Assembly (NCBI RefSeq): GCF_018982885.2
Contig: NZ_CP081849.1
Span: 620,001 to 684,000 of the forward strand
Length of the DNA stretch: 64,000 nucleotides
From: Polymorphobacter megasporae
Lineage (GTDB): Bacteria > Pseudomonadota > Alphaproteobacteria > Sphingomonadales > Sphingomonadaceae
Direction of reading: 5' to 3'
This document shows positions 1 through 9,069 of the stretch, piece after piece. The notes beneath the pieces are model-generated. The model worked only from the letters and a program-made list of their open reading frames with translations, made no database searches and was not told the origin of the DNA. Numbering within the stretch: the stretch's first letter is position 1; the number at the start of each line of letters is the position of its first letter. Position numbers and translations under genes: made by a program.

Positions 1-2106
1 CAGGAACAGCTCGCCGATCGAGGGTGCGCGGACCGAGTGGGTGAAGTTGCCGCGGAACTCGATATCGCGGATCGGCGAGAACTTGCCGCCGATCGTGTAG
101 ACGTTCGACACCCCGGCGTAGCTGTTGTCTATCCGGCGGAACGAGCCGTCGATTTCGGCCGAATGGATGAACTTCCAGCCCATGTCGGGCGAGACGACCG
201 GGATGTTGACCTCGGTGTAGACCTCACGCGACTTGTAGCTGCCCGCGACGTCGCTCGTGGCGGCGGCCCGCCCGAGACCCGCGGCGGCGAACGCGTCGAC
301 GTTGTAGCTGCCGCCCTCCTCGCGATATTCGAAGCCCGCCGCCAGCTGCACCGGTCCGGCCCAGATATCGAACGGCGAGCCGTTGGCATTGATCTGGAAA
401 TCGCGCTGCGTGAGGATCGACACCGCGAGGTCCTGCGCGGTGACATAGGCGCGCGCGGCGGCGCTCGGCGCACCCGCACCGAACAGGTTGAGCGGCTGGC
501 AGCCGGTAACCGAGGTCGGCTGGCCGCCACCGCCCGCGGGCACCGCCGGCGGGGTGAGCGTCACGGCGCAGACGATGCGTCCGGTCGCGGGGTCCTTGAC
601 GACGTCGATCGCGTTTAGAAAATTCGTCTCGTTGATGTCGTAGTAGGTCAACCGGCTTTCGGAATGGCCGTAGTTGAACGCGGTATCCCAGTTGATCTTG
701 CGCCCGCCGAGCTCGAAGTCGCCCTTGATCCCGGCGACGACGCGGTACGTCGTCGAATCGTTGGTCGTCGACTGCGGCGAGATATCGAGGTTGGCGCGCG
801 AGACGTAGAAGGTGCTTGCGCCTGCAGCGTTGAGCACCGCCGCCGCCTGCGGGCTGAGGAAGGGATTGTCGGTGGTGAACTTGATCGGCGCCGCGCCCTT
901 TTGCCCGGCGAAGAACGCCGACTGGTACGATGGCTGCGCCGCACCGAGTATCGCGGTCGACTGGGCGAACTCGGTCTCGAAATACGCTTTGACATGATCG
1001 GTGACGTCGTAATGCCCGATCGAGCCGATCAGCAGGCGGTGGTTCGGCGCGACGAACTGCGACTGGCCGGCGAGGTTGTCGGCGTCGCCGCCCGATCCGA
1101 ACACCAGCCCGTTGTTCTGGATGCCGAGGTTGACCGGCTGGAGCGTCCCGTCGGGGGCGAAGGCGACGACCTGCCCGGCGGCATTGTGGATCGCGTTCGG
1201 GTACGCAGGGCTCCCTGAGTTGGCGAGTCCGGCATTGATCGCCGGAATGCCGCCGGGGAAGATGCTCGGTACTGTCGCGTTGGCGACGTAGCACGCGTTG
1301 AAGCCGCGCGCGGTGCACGCGTCGGACGGCTGGAAGGTCGCGTACGGCAGGAAGTTCGGGCGGTTGAGGTAGGTCAGCCCGTCCTGGTTCTGATACTCGA
1401 TCGTCGCGGTGATGTTGCCGCGGTCGTCGGCGAAGTTGCTCCCGGCGAGGCCGCGGACGACGTACGACGTGCCGTCGCCGTAGCGCGTGACGCCGTCCTG
1501 CGCCTCGACCTGGAGCCCCTGGAATTTGTCCTTGAGGATGACGTTGACCGTCCCCGCGATCGCGTCGGCGCCATAGATTGGCGCGCCGCCGACCGACAGC
1601 ACCTCGATATGGTCGATCAGCCCGACCGGGATGGTGTTGAGGTCGACCTCCTGCCCCGGAGGCGCGCCGCCGAAGGTGCCCCCGACCGTCGGCGCATTGC
1701 CCGAGACGAAGCGCCGTCCGTTGACGAGGACCAATGTCCGCTGCGCGCCGAGATTGTACAGGTTGACGAATTGCTGGCCGATGTTGGTCGCCGACTGCTG
1801 CCCGGTGTTGTTCGACCCCGGGGTGCCGAACGCCGACAGCTCGTTGAGCGCGTCGGCGGCGTTCAGGAACGCGCGGTCGTCGAGCAGCTTGCCGCTAATC
1901 GTCTGCGCGGGCTGGAGCGTATCGAAGCCCGCGCGCGGGATGCGCGAGCCCGTCACGACGATATCCCCAACCGCAGCGCCGGTATCGTCGGCCGCCGCGA
2001 CCGTCGTCGAAGTCGCCGTCTGGGCGAGCGCAGGGGCACCCAGCACGGCGAGGGCGATACCCGCCGAGGCTAGAAGCCGTGAATGCACTATCTTTGATCG
2101 AGCCAT
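1..2106 (-). CDS. TonB-dependent receptor, C-terminal part beyond window edge
   Basis: Outer-membrane active-transport receptor of the TonB-dependent family; substrate unknown. The frame opens with ATG at 2106 and stays open to base 1 as far as I read it, giving about 702 codons and still inside the barrel. Residues 1-30 form a signal peptide ending in LAVLGAPALAQ. A TonB-box-like stretch DIVVTGSRIP follows near residue 50, then the plug domain with NLYNLGAQRTLVLVNGRRF. Near the window edge the reading FRGNFTHSVRAPSIGELF is typical of the mid-barrel of sphingomonad receptors. Such receptors usually have 900-1050 residues, so about 200-300 are missing. A solo LuxR regulator lies 246 bp upstream on the same strand. 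Confidence 0.93.
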   Translation of the reverse strand, partial: MARSKIVHSRLLASAGIALAVLGAPALAQTATSTTVAAADDTGAAVGDIVVTGSRIPRAGFDTLQPAQTISGKLLDDRAFLNAADALNELSAFGTPGSNNTGQQSATNIGQQFVNLYNLGAQRTLVLVNGRRFVSGNAPTVGGTFGGAPPGQEVDLNTIPVGLIDHIEVLSVGGAPIYGADAIAGTVNVILKDKFQGLQVEAQDGVTRYGDGTSYVVRGLAGSNFADDRGNITATIEYQNQDGLTYLNRPNFLPYATFQPSDACTARGFNACYVANATVPSIFPGGIPAINAGLANSGSPAYPNAIHNAAGQVVAFAPDGTLQPVNLGIQNNGLVFGSGGDADNLAGQSQFVAPNHRLLIGSIGHYDVTDHVKAYFETEFAQSTAILGAAQPSYQSAFFAGQKGAAPIKFTTDNPFLSPQAAAVLNAAGASTFYVSRANLDISPQSTTNDSTTYRVVAGIKGDFELGGRKINWDTAFNYGHSESRLTYYDINETNFLNAIDVVKDPATGRIVCAVTLTPPAVPAGGGGQPTSVTGCQPLNLFGAGAPSAAARAYVTAQDLAVSILTQRDFQINANGSPFDIWAGPVQLAAGFEYREEGGSYNVDAFAAAGLGRAAATSDVAGSYKSREVYTEVNIPVVSPDMGWKFIHSAEIDGSFRRIDNSYAGVSNVYTIGGKFSPIRDIEFRGNFTHSVRAPSIGELFL

Positions 2107-2352
2107 CGTCGTCCCCTTCGTCAAATCCTCCGTCCCGGACGGTTCCGGGCGGCCCGCTCTCCCAAGGACGGGTCCTTCCGCTGGCGCTGCGATTATGCTC
2201 GTCCGCACGGCTCGTTGGCCTCGCGTCGACTGCATGCGTCACGGCGTATTTTGCGGACCGTTCCGGCCCTTGTTGCTCCCCAATTTCGACCTGAAGGTTA
2301 TGGGTGCGGGATCGCTTACCCTACCCCCACGTTTAGGGGGGCGGGGCTCGGT

Positions 2353-3057
2353 CTAGTCGAGGTAGGACAGGCTATGCCCGCGCGTCACGGCGTGCGCGCG
2401 GCTTGTCGCCTTGAGCTTGATGAACAGGCTGTGGACGTGTTCCTTGACGGTATCGACCGACAGTCCGAGCGTATCGGCGATCTGGCGATTGCCCAGCCCG
2501 CGCGCGATCCATTCAAGGCATTCGCTTTCGCGCCGCGACAGCAGCTTGTCGCGCGGCTCGGGGGAGGTCGGCTCGAGCCGCGCGTGAAGGCGGTGGCCGA
2601 TCAGAAACAGCACCTGCATCGCCCGATCGAGATCATCGGCGGTGTGCTCGCTCGCGCAGAAGAAATTGATCGACGCGCATCGGCCCTGCGGCATGCGGAT
2701 GCGGAAGGCGATGCCGGTCCGCATGCCCTGCGCGAGGAACCAGCGCAGCATCGCGGTGTCGCTCGCCGACAGCCGCCGGTCGGGCGAGATCGACAGCCGC
2801 GACCCGTCATTCTCCCAGACGATCGGCGTGTTGGCGACGACGATCTCGCCGCGCGCCACCATCCGCCGCATCGGATCCTGATTGACCCGGTCGAGATACT
2901 CGCTGCGGTAGCGGTCGGTCAGGCCCGATCCCGTCAGCCGCCACGGCGGATCAATCACGCCGTCGGGTTCATCGATCCCATAGATGCACTTGTCGAAGCC
3001 GATGCCCCTGGCACTCGCAAGCATATCCGCCGCGTCGGACGGCATTTGCGCGATCAT
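2353..3057 (-). CDS. LuxR-type regulator with autoinducer-binding domain (solo)
   Basis: Transcription factor with an N-terminal autoinducer-binding domain (about residues 15-150) and a C-terminal GerE/LuxR helix-turn-helix (about 170-234). The sensor half keeps Y..YLD and QDPMRR, matching the conserved Tyr/Asp/Pro positions around the acyl-homoserine-lactone pocket. The HTH reads LSRRESECLEWIARGLGNRQ, then IADTLGLSVDTVKEHV. Length of 234 residues is normal. Start: ATG at 3057, with an in-frame GTG just before it at 3060. No LuxI synthase lies in the window, so it is a solo regulator and may sense foreign or non-AHL ligands. It lies upstream of, and on the same strand as, the TonB receptor ending at base 1, which is a possible target (inference). 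Confidence 0.9.
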   Translation of the reverse strand: MIAQMPSDAADMLASARGIGFDKCIYGIDEPDGVIDPPWRLTGSGLTDRYRSEYLDRVNQDPMRRMVARGEIVVANTPIVWENDGSRLSISPDRRLSASDTAMLRWFLAQGMRTGIAFRIRMPQGRCASINFFCASEHTADDLDRAMQVLFLIGHRLHARLEPTSPEPRDKLLSRRESECLEWIARGLGNRQIADTLGLSVDTVKEHVHSLFIKLKATSRAHAVTRGHSLSYLD

Positions 3058-3060
3058 CAC

Positions 3061-3746
3061 CGACCCGGACCATGCCGGAACTTTTCATACCGCGCGCAAT
3101 CGCCTGCTATTTTATCCATCGCGACCCCTGACGAAGATGATCGTCAAGCGCCGATGTTGTTAAGCCAATGATCATAATTGTCGCACGTCGCAAAGGCGAA
3201 ACTTGTGACAATTCAGCCACGCATCGCCGCTCGCCATTGCCAGCGGAGCGATCGGCCCTCGACCGATCAGATGTCTAAATGGAAGAATGAAATAGGGCTG
3301 ACAGTCAGGATCCACCGGGCGGTGCGCTAGAGCGCCACCTACGTTTCGGTTGGAACAATGAGCCAATGCATCTCTGACTTCGCATTCGTGGCGACATCCG
3401 CGTCGGCAAGGGCCTTGAGCATATGCTGCAAGCTGCCAAACGGTGAGCCGCGGCAAGGCTTCGCGGACTGGAGGCGGTCATGATGGCAAGAGGGCGCCTG
3501 AATCCAGCCATGCGACCGAGATGACCGAACGACTGCTTTTGACCAACCGTCATTTGCCGCTGAACGTTTGATCTTGGGTCTTAGGGATCCCGCAGCCAGT
3601 TTGATGGATGTCTGCTTTCACGTTCCGTTTGCCCGAAGCGGTCGGGCCTGGAGTCGACCCAGATTTGCGCACTAGCGGCGTTCGACCAACCTCTCAAGCG
3701 CCTCAGGCGTTATATTATCCAGCCGTCGCAAGGCCCGCGCGCCAGC
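3061..3746. other. Intergenic stretch, no gene recognised
   Basis: About 690 bp between the LuxR gene and the RND pump gene. The open frames here are short, lack a recognisable domain or ribosome binding site, and conflict with each other on both strands. Composition is more AT-rich and less codon-biased than the flanks. It may be decayed sequence. Confidence 0.5.
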
Positions 3747-6700
3747 CTATTCGGCTGGTTGCAGACTCGGATGGTCGTGCCGCGCCGGCTCGGCTTTCGC
3801 GGCGGGTCTTTCGGCTTGACGCTCCATCCAACGATAGAGCGCCGGCAGCAGAAGCAAAGTGAGCAACGTCGAGGTGATGACCCCGCCAATCACGACGGTC
3901 GCCAACGGACGCTGAACCTCGGCCCCCGGGCCGGTCGCGATCGCCATTGGGATGAAGCCGAGGCTCGCTACCAAGGCGGTCGCGAGCACTGGGCGCAGCC
4001 GGTCGAGCGACCCTTCGTGAACCGCATCGTCGAGCGACTTGCCGTCTGAACGCAGCATGTTGATGTGGCTGAGCATGACCAACCCGTTGAGCATTGCGAT
4101 CCCGAGCAGCGCGATAAAGCCGATCGCGGCGGTGATGCTGAACGGCATGCCGCGCAACGCCAAGGCATAGATGCCACCTGTCACGGCGAGTGGGATGCCG
4201 GTGAAGACGATGATTGCCTGACGCGCGCTGCCGAGCGCGAAGCAGACCAGGACGAAGATAAAGGCGAGCGCGGCGGGAACCACGATCGTAAGGCGCGTGC
4301 GCGCGGTCTCGAGGTTGCGGAACTGGCCCTGGAACTCGACGTGGTAGCCCTTGGGCAGCTTGACCTGCTTGGCGATCGCCTGTTGCGCCTCGGTGACGAA
4401 GCTCTCGACGTCGCGGTCGCCGATCCCGACCATTAGCGCCGCACGTCGGCTCGAATTGTCGCGCATGATCGGGTCGACGGTCTTGATGGTCTTGATTGTC
4501 GCGATCCGCCCGAGCGAGACGAGGCCGTCGGTGCCGACGCGGATAGGCAGGTCGAGGATCGCGGTGTCGCTCGCCCGCTCGAGCTCGGTCATGCGGACGA
4601 CGACGTCGTGGCGGTGGCCTTCTTCGAGGATCGACCCCGTCGTCCGGCCGGCGAGCGCGGTGGAAACCGCGCGGTTCGCCGCCGCCAGCGTCAGATTGTA
4701 GCGAGCAAGCGCGGCGCGATCGATCTCGAGTTCGAGCGTGCTGGTGCGGCCGTGTGATTCAGGCTCGACGCTGCCAACGCCCTTGGTCGCCTTAAGCACT
4801 TTGGCGATCTGCGCGGTCAGTTTTTCGAGCGTGTCATAGTCTTCGCCGAAGATCTTGACCGAGACGTCCGACCGCGTGCCCTGGAGCATCTCGTTGAAGC
4901 GCATCTCGATCGGCTGGGCGAATTCGAAGGTCTGGCCGGGAACCTGCTTGTCGAGCACGTCCTCAATGCCCTTGATCAATGCCGGCTTGTCATCCGGCTG
5001 GCCGTCACCCTTGGGCCAGTCGGCCTCGGGCTTGTAGAAGATGTAGAGGTCGTTCTCGTTCGGCGGCATCGGGTCGGTCGCGACCTCGCTCGTGCCGATG
5101 CGCGAGAAGGTGCTCGTCACCTGCGGGAAGCGCCGCATGATCGCGCGCTCGCTGGCAATCTCCATCGCCAGCGACTTGTCGAGGCTGGTGCCAACCGGCT
5201 TGTAGACCATCGTCGTGATCGACCCTTCGTCGAGCTTGGGGACGAACTCGGCGCCGAGACCGGAAAACAGTGCGAACGCCCCGACGGCGAGGGCCAGCGA
5301 GACGATCGAAACCAGGAGCGTTCGTGTTAAAGCGAAGTCGAGTGCCGGACGGTATAGCTTCGTCGCCCGGCGGACGATCCAGCTGTCGCGGTCCTCATGC
5401 CCCGCCTTGCCCGACGGGCGCAGGAACCATGCGGTCAACATCGGCACGAGCGTCAGCGCGATTGCCAGTGCGCCGACGAGCGCGAGCATCACCGCGATTG
5501 CCATCGGGTGGAAGGTCTTGCCCTCGACCCCGGTCAGCGACAGCACGGGCACGTAGACAAGAGTGATGATCGCGACCCCGAACACCATCGGCCCGGCGAC
5601 CTGGCGTGCGGCGTCGACCACCGCGACGCGACGTTCCTCGGGATCGAGGTCGCTGCACTTGTCGGCCCGACGAACCGTCATCATCCGCAACGAGTTCTCG
5701 ACGATGACGATCGCGCCGTCGACGATCATCCCGAAATCGAGCGCGCCGAGGCTCATCAGATTGCCCGACACGCCGCCGATCCGCATCCCGCCGATGGCGA
5801 ACAGGAACGCGGTCGGGATGACGAGCGCGACGAGGAGCGCGGCGCGCCAGTTCCCTAGGACGACGAGCAGGACGACGCAGACGAAGATTGCGCCTTCGGA
5901 AAGGTTCTTCTCGACCGTGCCGATCGTCTTGTCGACGAGCGTCGCGCGACTGTATTCGACGGTCAGCGTCATGCCCGGCGGCAGCGACGCGCGGATGCCG
6001 GGGATCGCCGCCGAAACGCGTATCGCGACCGCGCGGCTGTTCTCGCCGATGAGCATCATAACGGTGCCGAGCACCGCCTGATGCCCGTTCATCGTCGCCG
6101 CACCGGTGCGAATGCGCGAACCGATATCGACCTTGGCGAGGTCGCCAACGGTCAGCGGCAGGACCCCGGCGGCGAACTTGACCGGCAGCCGGGCGATGTC
6201 GTCGACGCTTTGGACCTTGCCGGTCGTCCGGATCGTCAGGCGTTCGGGGCCGCGCGTGATCGCGCCGCCGCCCGAATCCTCGACGTTCTGGCTGATGACG
6301 TCGGCGAGATCGCCAAAGGTCATCCCCGCTGCGGCGAGGCGTTCGGGGCGCGGCTGAATGAGGAATTGTGCTTCGAGCCCGCCGTTGCTGTTGATCTCGG
6401 CGACACCCCTGACGCCGCGCAGGGCGATTTTGACGATATATTCCTGCGCCTCGTACAGGTCCATCAGCGCTTGCTGCGGGTCGGCGGGCTTGGCCTTCGC
6501 GCCTGGTGCCCAATCGAGCGTATAGTAGAAGATCTCGCCGAGCCCGGGCGAAATCGGCGCGAGCGTTGGCTGCGCGTCGGGCGGGAGCATCGCTGATGTC
6601 TGCTGGAGCCGTTCCGACACCAGCGTCCGCGCGCGGACATCGTCGGTGCCGTCCTCGAACTCGAGCGTAAGCTGCGAGAGGCCGAACTTGGTGATCGACC

Positions 6701-6947
6701 GCATTTCGGTCAGTCCGGGGACGCCCATCATTGCGCGTTCGAGCGGGATGGTGACGCGCTGCTCGACCGCTTCGGGCGCAATCGCGGCGACCGGCGTGTT
6801 CACCTGGACCTGGACCCCGGTGATGTCGGGCACCGCTTCGATCGGCAACGTGTAGAGGGCATAGCCCCCGGCGGCGAGGAGCAGCGCGAGCAGCAACAGC
6901 ACGACGCCGCGCTGGCGCGTCGACCAATCGACCAGTGTGCCTATCAC
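3747..6947 (-). CDS. czcA: Heavy-metal efflux RND pump, CzcA/CusA type
   Basis: Inner-membrane proton/metal antiporter of the HME-RND family, 1066 residues (usual length 1030-1070). TM1 is near residues 13-32 and starts the classic N-terminus; two large periplasmic loops and 12 predicted membrane segments follow. In TM4 the stretch GALDFGMIVDGAIVIVENS carries the DFG...D...E signature that separates CzcA/CusA pumps from drug-efflux RND proteins. Start is GTG at 6947, overlapping the stop of the upstream outer-membrane factor gene (GTGA), so the two are translationally coupled. No membrane fusion protein gene sits with them. A divergent response regulator/kinase pair next door probably controls the operon (inference). 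The metal (Co/Zn/Cd or Cu/Ag) cannot be assigned from sequence alone. Confidence 0.93.
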   Translation of the reverse strand: MIGTLVDWSTRQRGVVLLLLALLLAAGGYALYTLPIEAVPDITGVQVQVNTPVAAIAPEAVEQRVTIPLERAMMGVPGLTEMRSITKFGLSQLTLEFEDGTDDVRARTLVSERLQQTSAMLPPDAQPTLAPISPGLGEIFYYTLDWAPGAKAKPADPQQALMDLYEAQEYIVKIALRGVRGVAEINSNGGLEAQFLIQPRPERLAAAGMTFGDLADVISQNVEDSGGGAITRGPERLTIRTTGKVQSVDDIARLPVKFAAGVLPLTVGDLAKVDIGSRIRTGAATMNGHQAVLGTVMMLIGENSRAVAIRVSAAIPGIRASLPPGMTLTVEYSRATLVDKTIGTVEKNLSEGAIFVCVVLLVVLGNWRAALLVALVIPTAFLFAIGGMRIGGVSGNLMSLGALDFGMIVDGAIVIVENSLRMMTVRRADKCSDLDPEERRVAVVDAARQVAGPMVFGVAIITLVYVPVLSLTGVEGKTFHPMAIAVMLALVGALAIALTLVPMLTAWFLRPSGKAGHEDRDSWIVRRATKLYRPALDFALTRTLLVSIVSLALAVGAFALFSGLGAEFVPKLDEGSITTMVYKPVGTSLDKSLAMEIASERAIMRRFPQVTSTFSRIGTSEVATDPMPPNENDLYIFYKPEADWPKGDGQPDDKPALIKGIEDVLDKQVPGQTFEFAQPIEMRFNEMLQGTRSDVSVKIFGEDYDTLEKLTAQIAKVLKATKGVGSVEPESHGRTSTLELEIDRAALARYNLTLAAANRAVSTALAGRTTGSILEEGHRHDVVVRMTELERASDTAILDLPIRVGTDGLVSLGRIATIKTIKTVDPIMRDNSSRRAALMVGIGDRDVESFVTEAQQAIAKQVKLPKGYHVEFQGQFRNLETARTRLTIVVPAALAFIFVLVCFALGSARQAIIVFTGIPLAVTGGIYALALRGMPFSITAAIGFIALLGIAMLNGLVMLSHINMLRSDGKSLDDAVHEGSLDRLRPVLATALVASLGFIPMAIATGPGAEVQRPLATVVIGGVITSTLLTLLLLPALYRWMERQAERPAAKAEPARHDHPSLQPAE

Positions 6948-8260
6948 CGGGCGTCGCCGGTCGTGTTGCCGGTGAGGACATCGACCTGCAGCCTGGCCGC
7001 GAGCGCCTCGCGCCGCGTGTCGAGGATGGCCGTCTCCGCATCGAGATACTGGCGCTGCGCATCGAGATAGACGGTCGCCGTCACCGCGCCGAGGCGGTAG
7101 CTGCGTTCAGCAAGGTCGGCCATCTCGCGGAAACGCGCGGCGCTGTTGGCCGGGAGCCGGGTAAGGCTTGCGCTCCGCGCGCGGTAGATTGCCGCCTGAT
7201 CGAACAGACTCCGCTCGACAGTCCGTACCTGCGCGAACAGTGACGACTCTGCCTGCGCGACGCGGCCCTGTTCGATAGCGACGTCGGTGGCCTGGCGGTT
7301 CCACACGGGCAGCGGCATGGTGACGTGGATGCCGGCGAAGCGATCAGTCGTTCCTGCGGTCTCTTGCCGGTAATAAGGCCCGACGCTGACCAGTCCGGCG
7401 CGCGATCGCCGCGCCAGCGAAACTTTGAGGCCTTGCTGGTCGAGTTCGGCTTGCAGGCTGCGAATTTCGAAATTGCGCGTCTGCGCCTGCTCGACCAGCA
7501 CCGCTGGCGGCGGCAGCGCGGGCAAGTCGAGCGGCGGGGTGATCAGGCGAATGCGCGATGCGAACGGCGTCCCGCGAAGCTGATTGAGCTCATACAGCGC
7601 GGAGTTGTAATCCGCGATCGCGGTTTCGGCCTGCCGCCGCGCGATCAGTGCCCCGGCCTCGAGGATGCGCGCGGCGATCAAAGGCGACGGCCCTGCGATG
7701 TCGCGTTGCACGGTCACCGCGGCGACGCCTTCGATCCGGGTCGCGACAGCGTTGGCCGCATCGACCTTCGCCGATGCGGTGAACAGCGTGTAGGCGAGCG
7801 TCCGCGCGCGCGCCGCCAGCGTCGCGGTGTATTGCTGGTAGCCGAGTACGGCGATGTCGATCTGGCGGTCGGCGATGGCCCGGCGCAGCGCGATCCGGCC
7901 GTTGAATTCGAGCGGCTGGACGATCGACACCTGATAGGCCTGCCCCGGGCCCAGGGTGCCGCCGCCGTTCCCGCCGCCGGACGGTAGAACACCGCTGGTC
8001 GTCTTCTCACCGAACTCGACGATCAACTCGGGATCGGCCAGCCGACCCGCCGCCGTGCGCCCGATCCGTGCAGCAGCCAGTTCGCGTTCATAGAACTGCC
8101 GCTCGGCGTTGTTGGCGACGACGTCGTCGACCAGCCGGTCGATGCTAACCGCGCCGTCGGTATCGGCAGAGGCAGCGGCCGCAGGAAATGTTGCGACGGT
8201 CAGCCCTACGGCGCACATCATTCTTACGCCGGTCCGAAGGACCATGGCGGCGGTCCGCAT
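6944..8260 (-). CDS. czcC: TolC-family outer membrane efflux protein, CzcC type
   Basis: Outer-membrane channel component of a tripartite metal efflux system, about 438 residues. A signal peptide spans residues 1-33, ending near TFPAAAASA. The body has the repeated alpha-helical TolC pattern, with two similar halves rich in Ala, Arg, Gln and Glu. Start: ATG at 8260 with GGGAG about 10 bases upstream; an in-frame TTG precedes it at 8263. The end overlaps the GTG of the RND gene. In standard czcCBA operons a CzcB adaptor gene sits between these two; here it is absent. Confidence 0.9.
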   Translation of the reverse strand: MRTAAMVLRTGVRMMCAVGLTVATFPAAAASADTDGAVSIDRLVDDVVANNAERQFYERELAAARIGRTAAGRLADPELIVEFGEKTTSGVLPSGGGNGGGTLGPGQAYQVSIVQPLEFNGRIALRRAIADRQIDIAVLGYQQYTATLAARARTLAYTLFTASAKVDAANAVATRIEGVAAVTVQRDIAGPSPLIAARILEAGALIARRQAETAIADYNSALYELNQLRGTPFASRIRLITPPLDLPALPPPAVLVEQAQTRNFEIRSLQAELDQQGLKVSLARRSRAGLVSVGPYYRQETAGTTDRFAGIHVTMPLPVWNRQATDVAIEQGRVAQAESSLFAQVRTVERSLFDQAAIYRARSASLTRLPANSAARFREMADLAERSYRLGAVTATVYLDAQRQYLDAETAILDTRREALAARLQVDVLTGNTTGDAR

Positions 8261-8331
8261 CAAATTATGCTCCCGAAAGTTTGGCCGCCGGTGCTAGCAA
8301 CCGTCATTCGGCGCGGTCGACTAAATCCGGG

Positions 8332-8355
8332 TTCAGAGTCTGAAATGCTATTCAG
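8332..8355. promoter_or_regulatory. Palindrome and repeat in divergent czcC / regulator promoter
   Basis: Between the divergent czcC and response-regulator genes lies the near-perfect palindrome TTCAGA-G-TCTGAA (8332-8344), followed by a further TTCAG at 8351-8355. It sits in the only promoter space shared by the pump operon and its likely regulator. A binding site for the neighbouring OmpR-type regulator is a reasonable inference; binding is not shown. Confidence 0.4.
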
Positions 8356-8391
8356 TTGACGGTCCGGGAGGCGGACTGCGAATAGGACATC

Positions 8392-9069
8392 GTGACGCAT
8401 ATCCTACTCATCGAGGACGATGCTGGAACCGCGCACGAGATTACTCTCGAGCTCACCGGCAACGGCTACGGCGTGACCCATCGGGCGACTGCGGCCGAGG
8501 GCTTAGCCGCCGCCCTGGACGATACCGTCGACCTGCTTATTGTCGACCGCCAGCTTCCCGACGGTGAGGGGCTGGAGCTGATCGCCCGGTTGCGGAGCCA
8601 GGGACGGCGCACGCCCGCGCTCGTCCTTAGCGCGCTCGGCAGCCTCGACGACCGCGTCCGCGGATTGCGCGCGGGCGGCGACGATTACCTGCCGAAGCCA
8701 TTCGCGCTGGTTGAACTCGTCGCGCGCATCGAGGCATTGCTGCGGCGGCCGAACGAGACGCGCGATACGCGATTAATCGTCGGTCCACTCGACCTCGATC
8801 TGCTCGCGGGAACTGCGACGCGCTCGGGGCGGCGGCTTGAGTTGCTGCCCCGAGAACTGAAGCTACTTGACTATCTCATCCGCCGCCCCGACCGGATTGT
8901 GACGCGATCCATGCTCCTTCGCGACGTCTGGGGCTATACCTTCGAGCCGAACAGCAATGTCGTCGATGTCCATATCGGCCGCTTGCGCCGCAAGGTCGAC
9001 GGAGATGGCGAGCCACAGCTAATCCGCAACGTGCGCGGCCAAGGATATGTTTTCAATGTCGTCGCTTAG
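8392..9069 (+). CDS. OmpR-family response regulator
   Basis: Two-domain transcription factor of 225 residues. The receiver (1-115) has acidic residues E8/D9/D10, phosphoacceptor D52 in LLIVDRQLPDGEG, S80 at the switch position and K102 in YLPKPF. The C-terminal winged helix (about 128-223) includes LLPRELKLLDYLIRRP and SNVVDVHIGRLRRKVD. Start is GTG at 8392 with GGGAGG upstream. The kinase gene overlaps its last 23 bases. It is divergent from the CzcC/CzcA genes, the usual layout of CzcRS/CopRS-like metal-responsive systems, so control of that pump is likely (inference). Confidence 0.93.
   Translation: MTHILLIEDDAGTAHEITLELTGNGYGVTHRATAAEGLAAALDDTVDLLIVDRQLPDGEGLELIARLRSQGRRTPALVLSALGSLDDRVRGLRAGGDDYLPKPFALVELVARIEALLRRPNETRDTRLIVGPLDLDLLAGTATRSGRRLELLPRELKLLDYLIRRPDRIVTRSMLLRDVWGYTFEPNSNVVDVHIGRLRRKVDGDGEPQLIRNVRGQGYVFNVVA

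Noticed and set aside
224-1318. 364-residue open frame on the minus strand
   Set aside because: Arg-rich shadow of the TonB receptor gene that runs off the left edge; the receptor frame has signal peptide and plug motifs.
3172-3553. Short minus-strand frames of 82-94 residues
   Set aside because: Overlap each other in different frames and show no family or ribosome site.
5395-7062. 555-residue minus-strand frame
   Set aside because: Shadow of the CzcA gene in another frame; Arg/Pro-rich with no domain.
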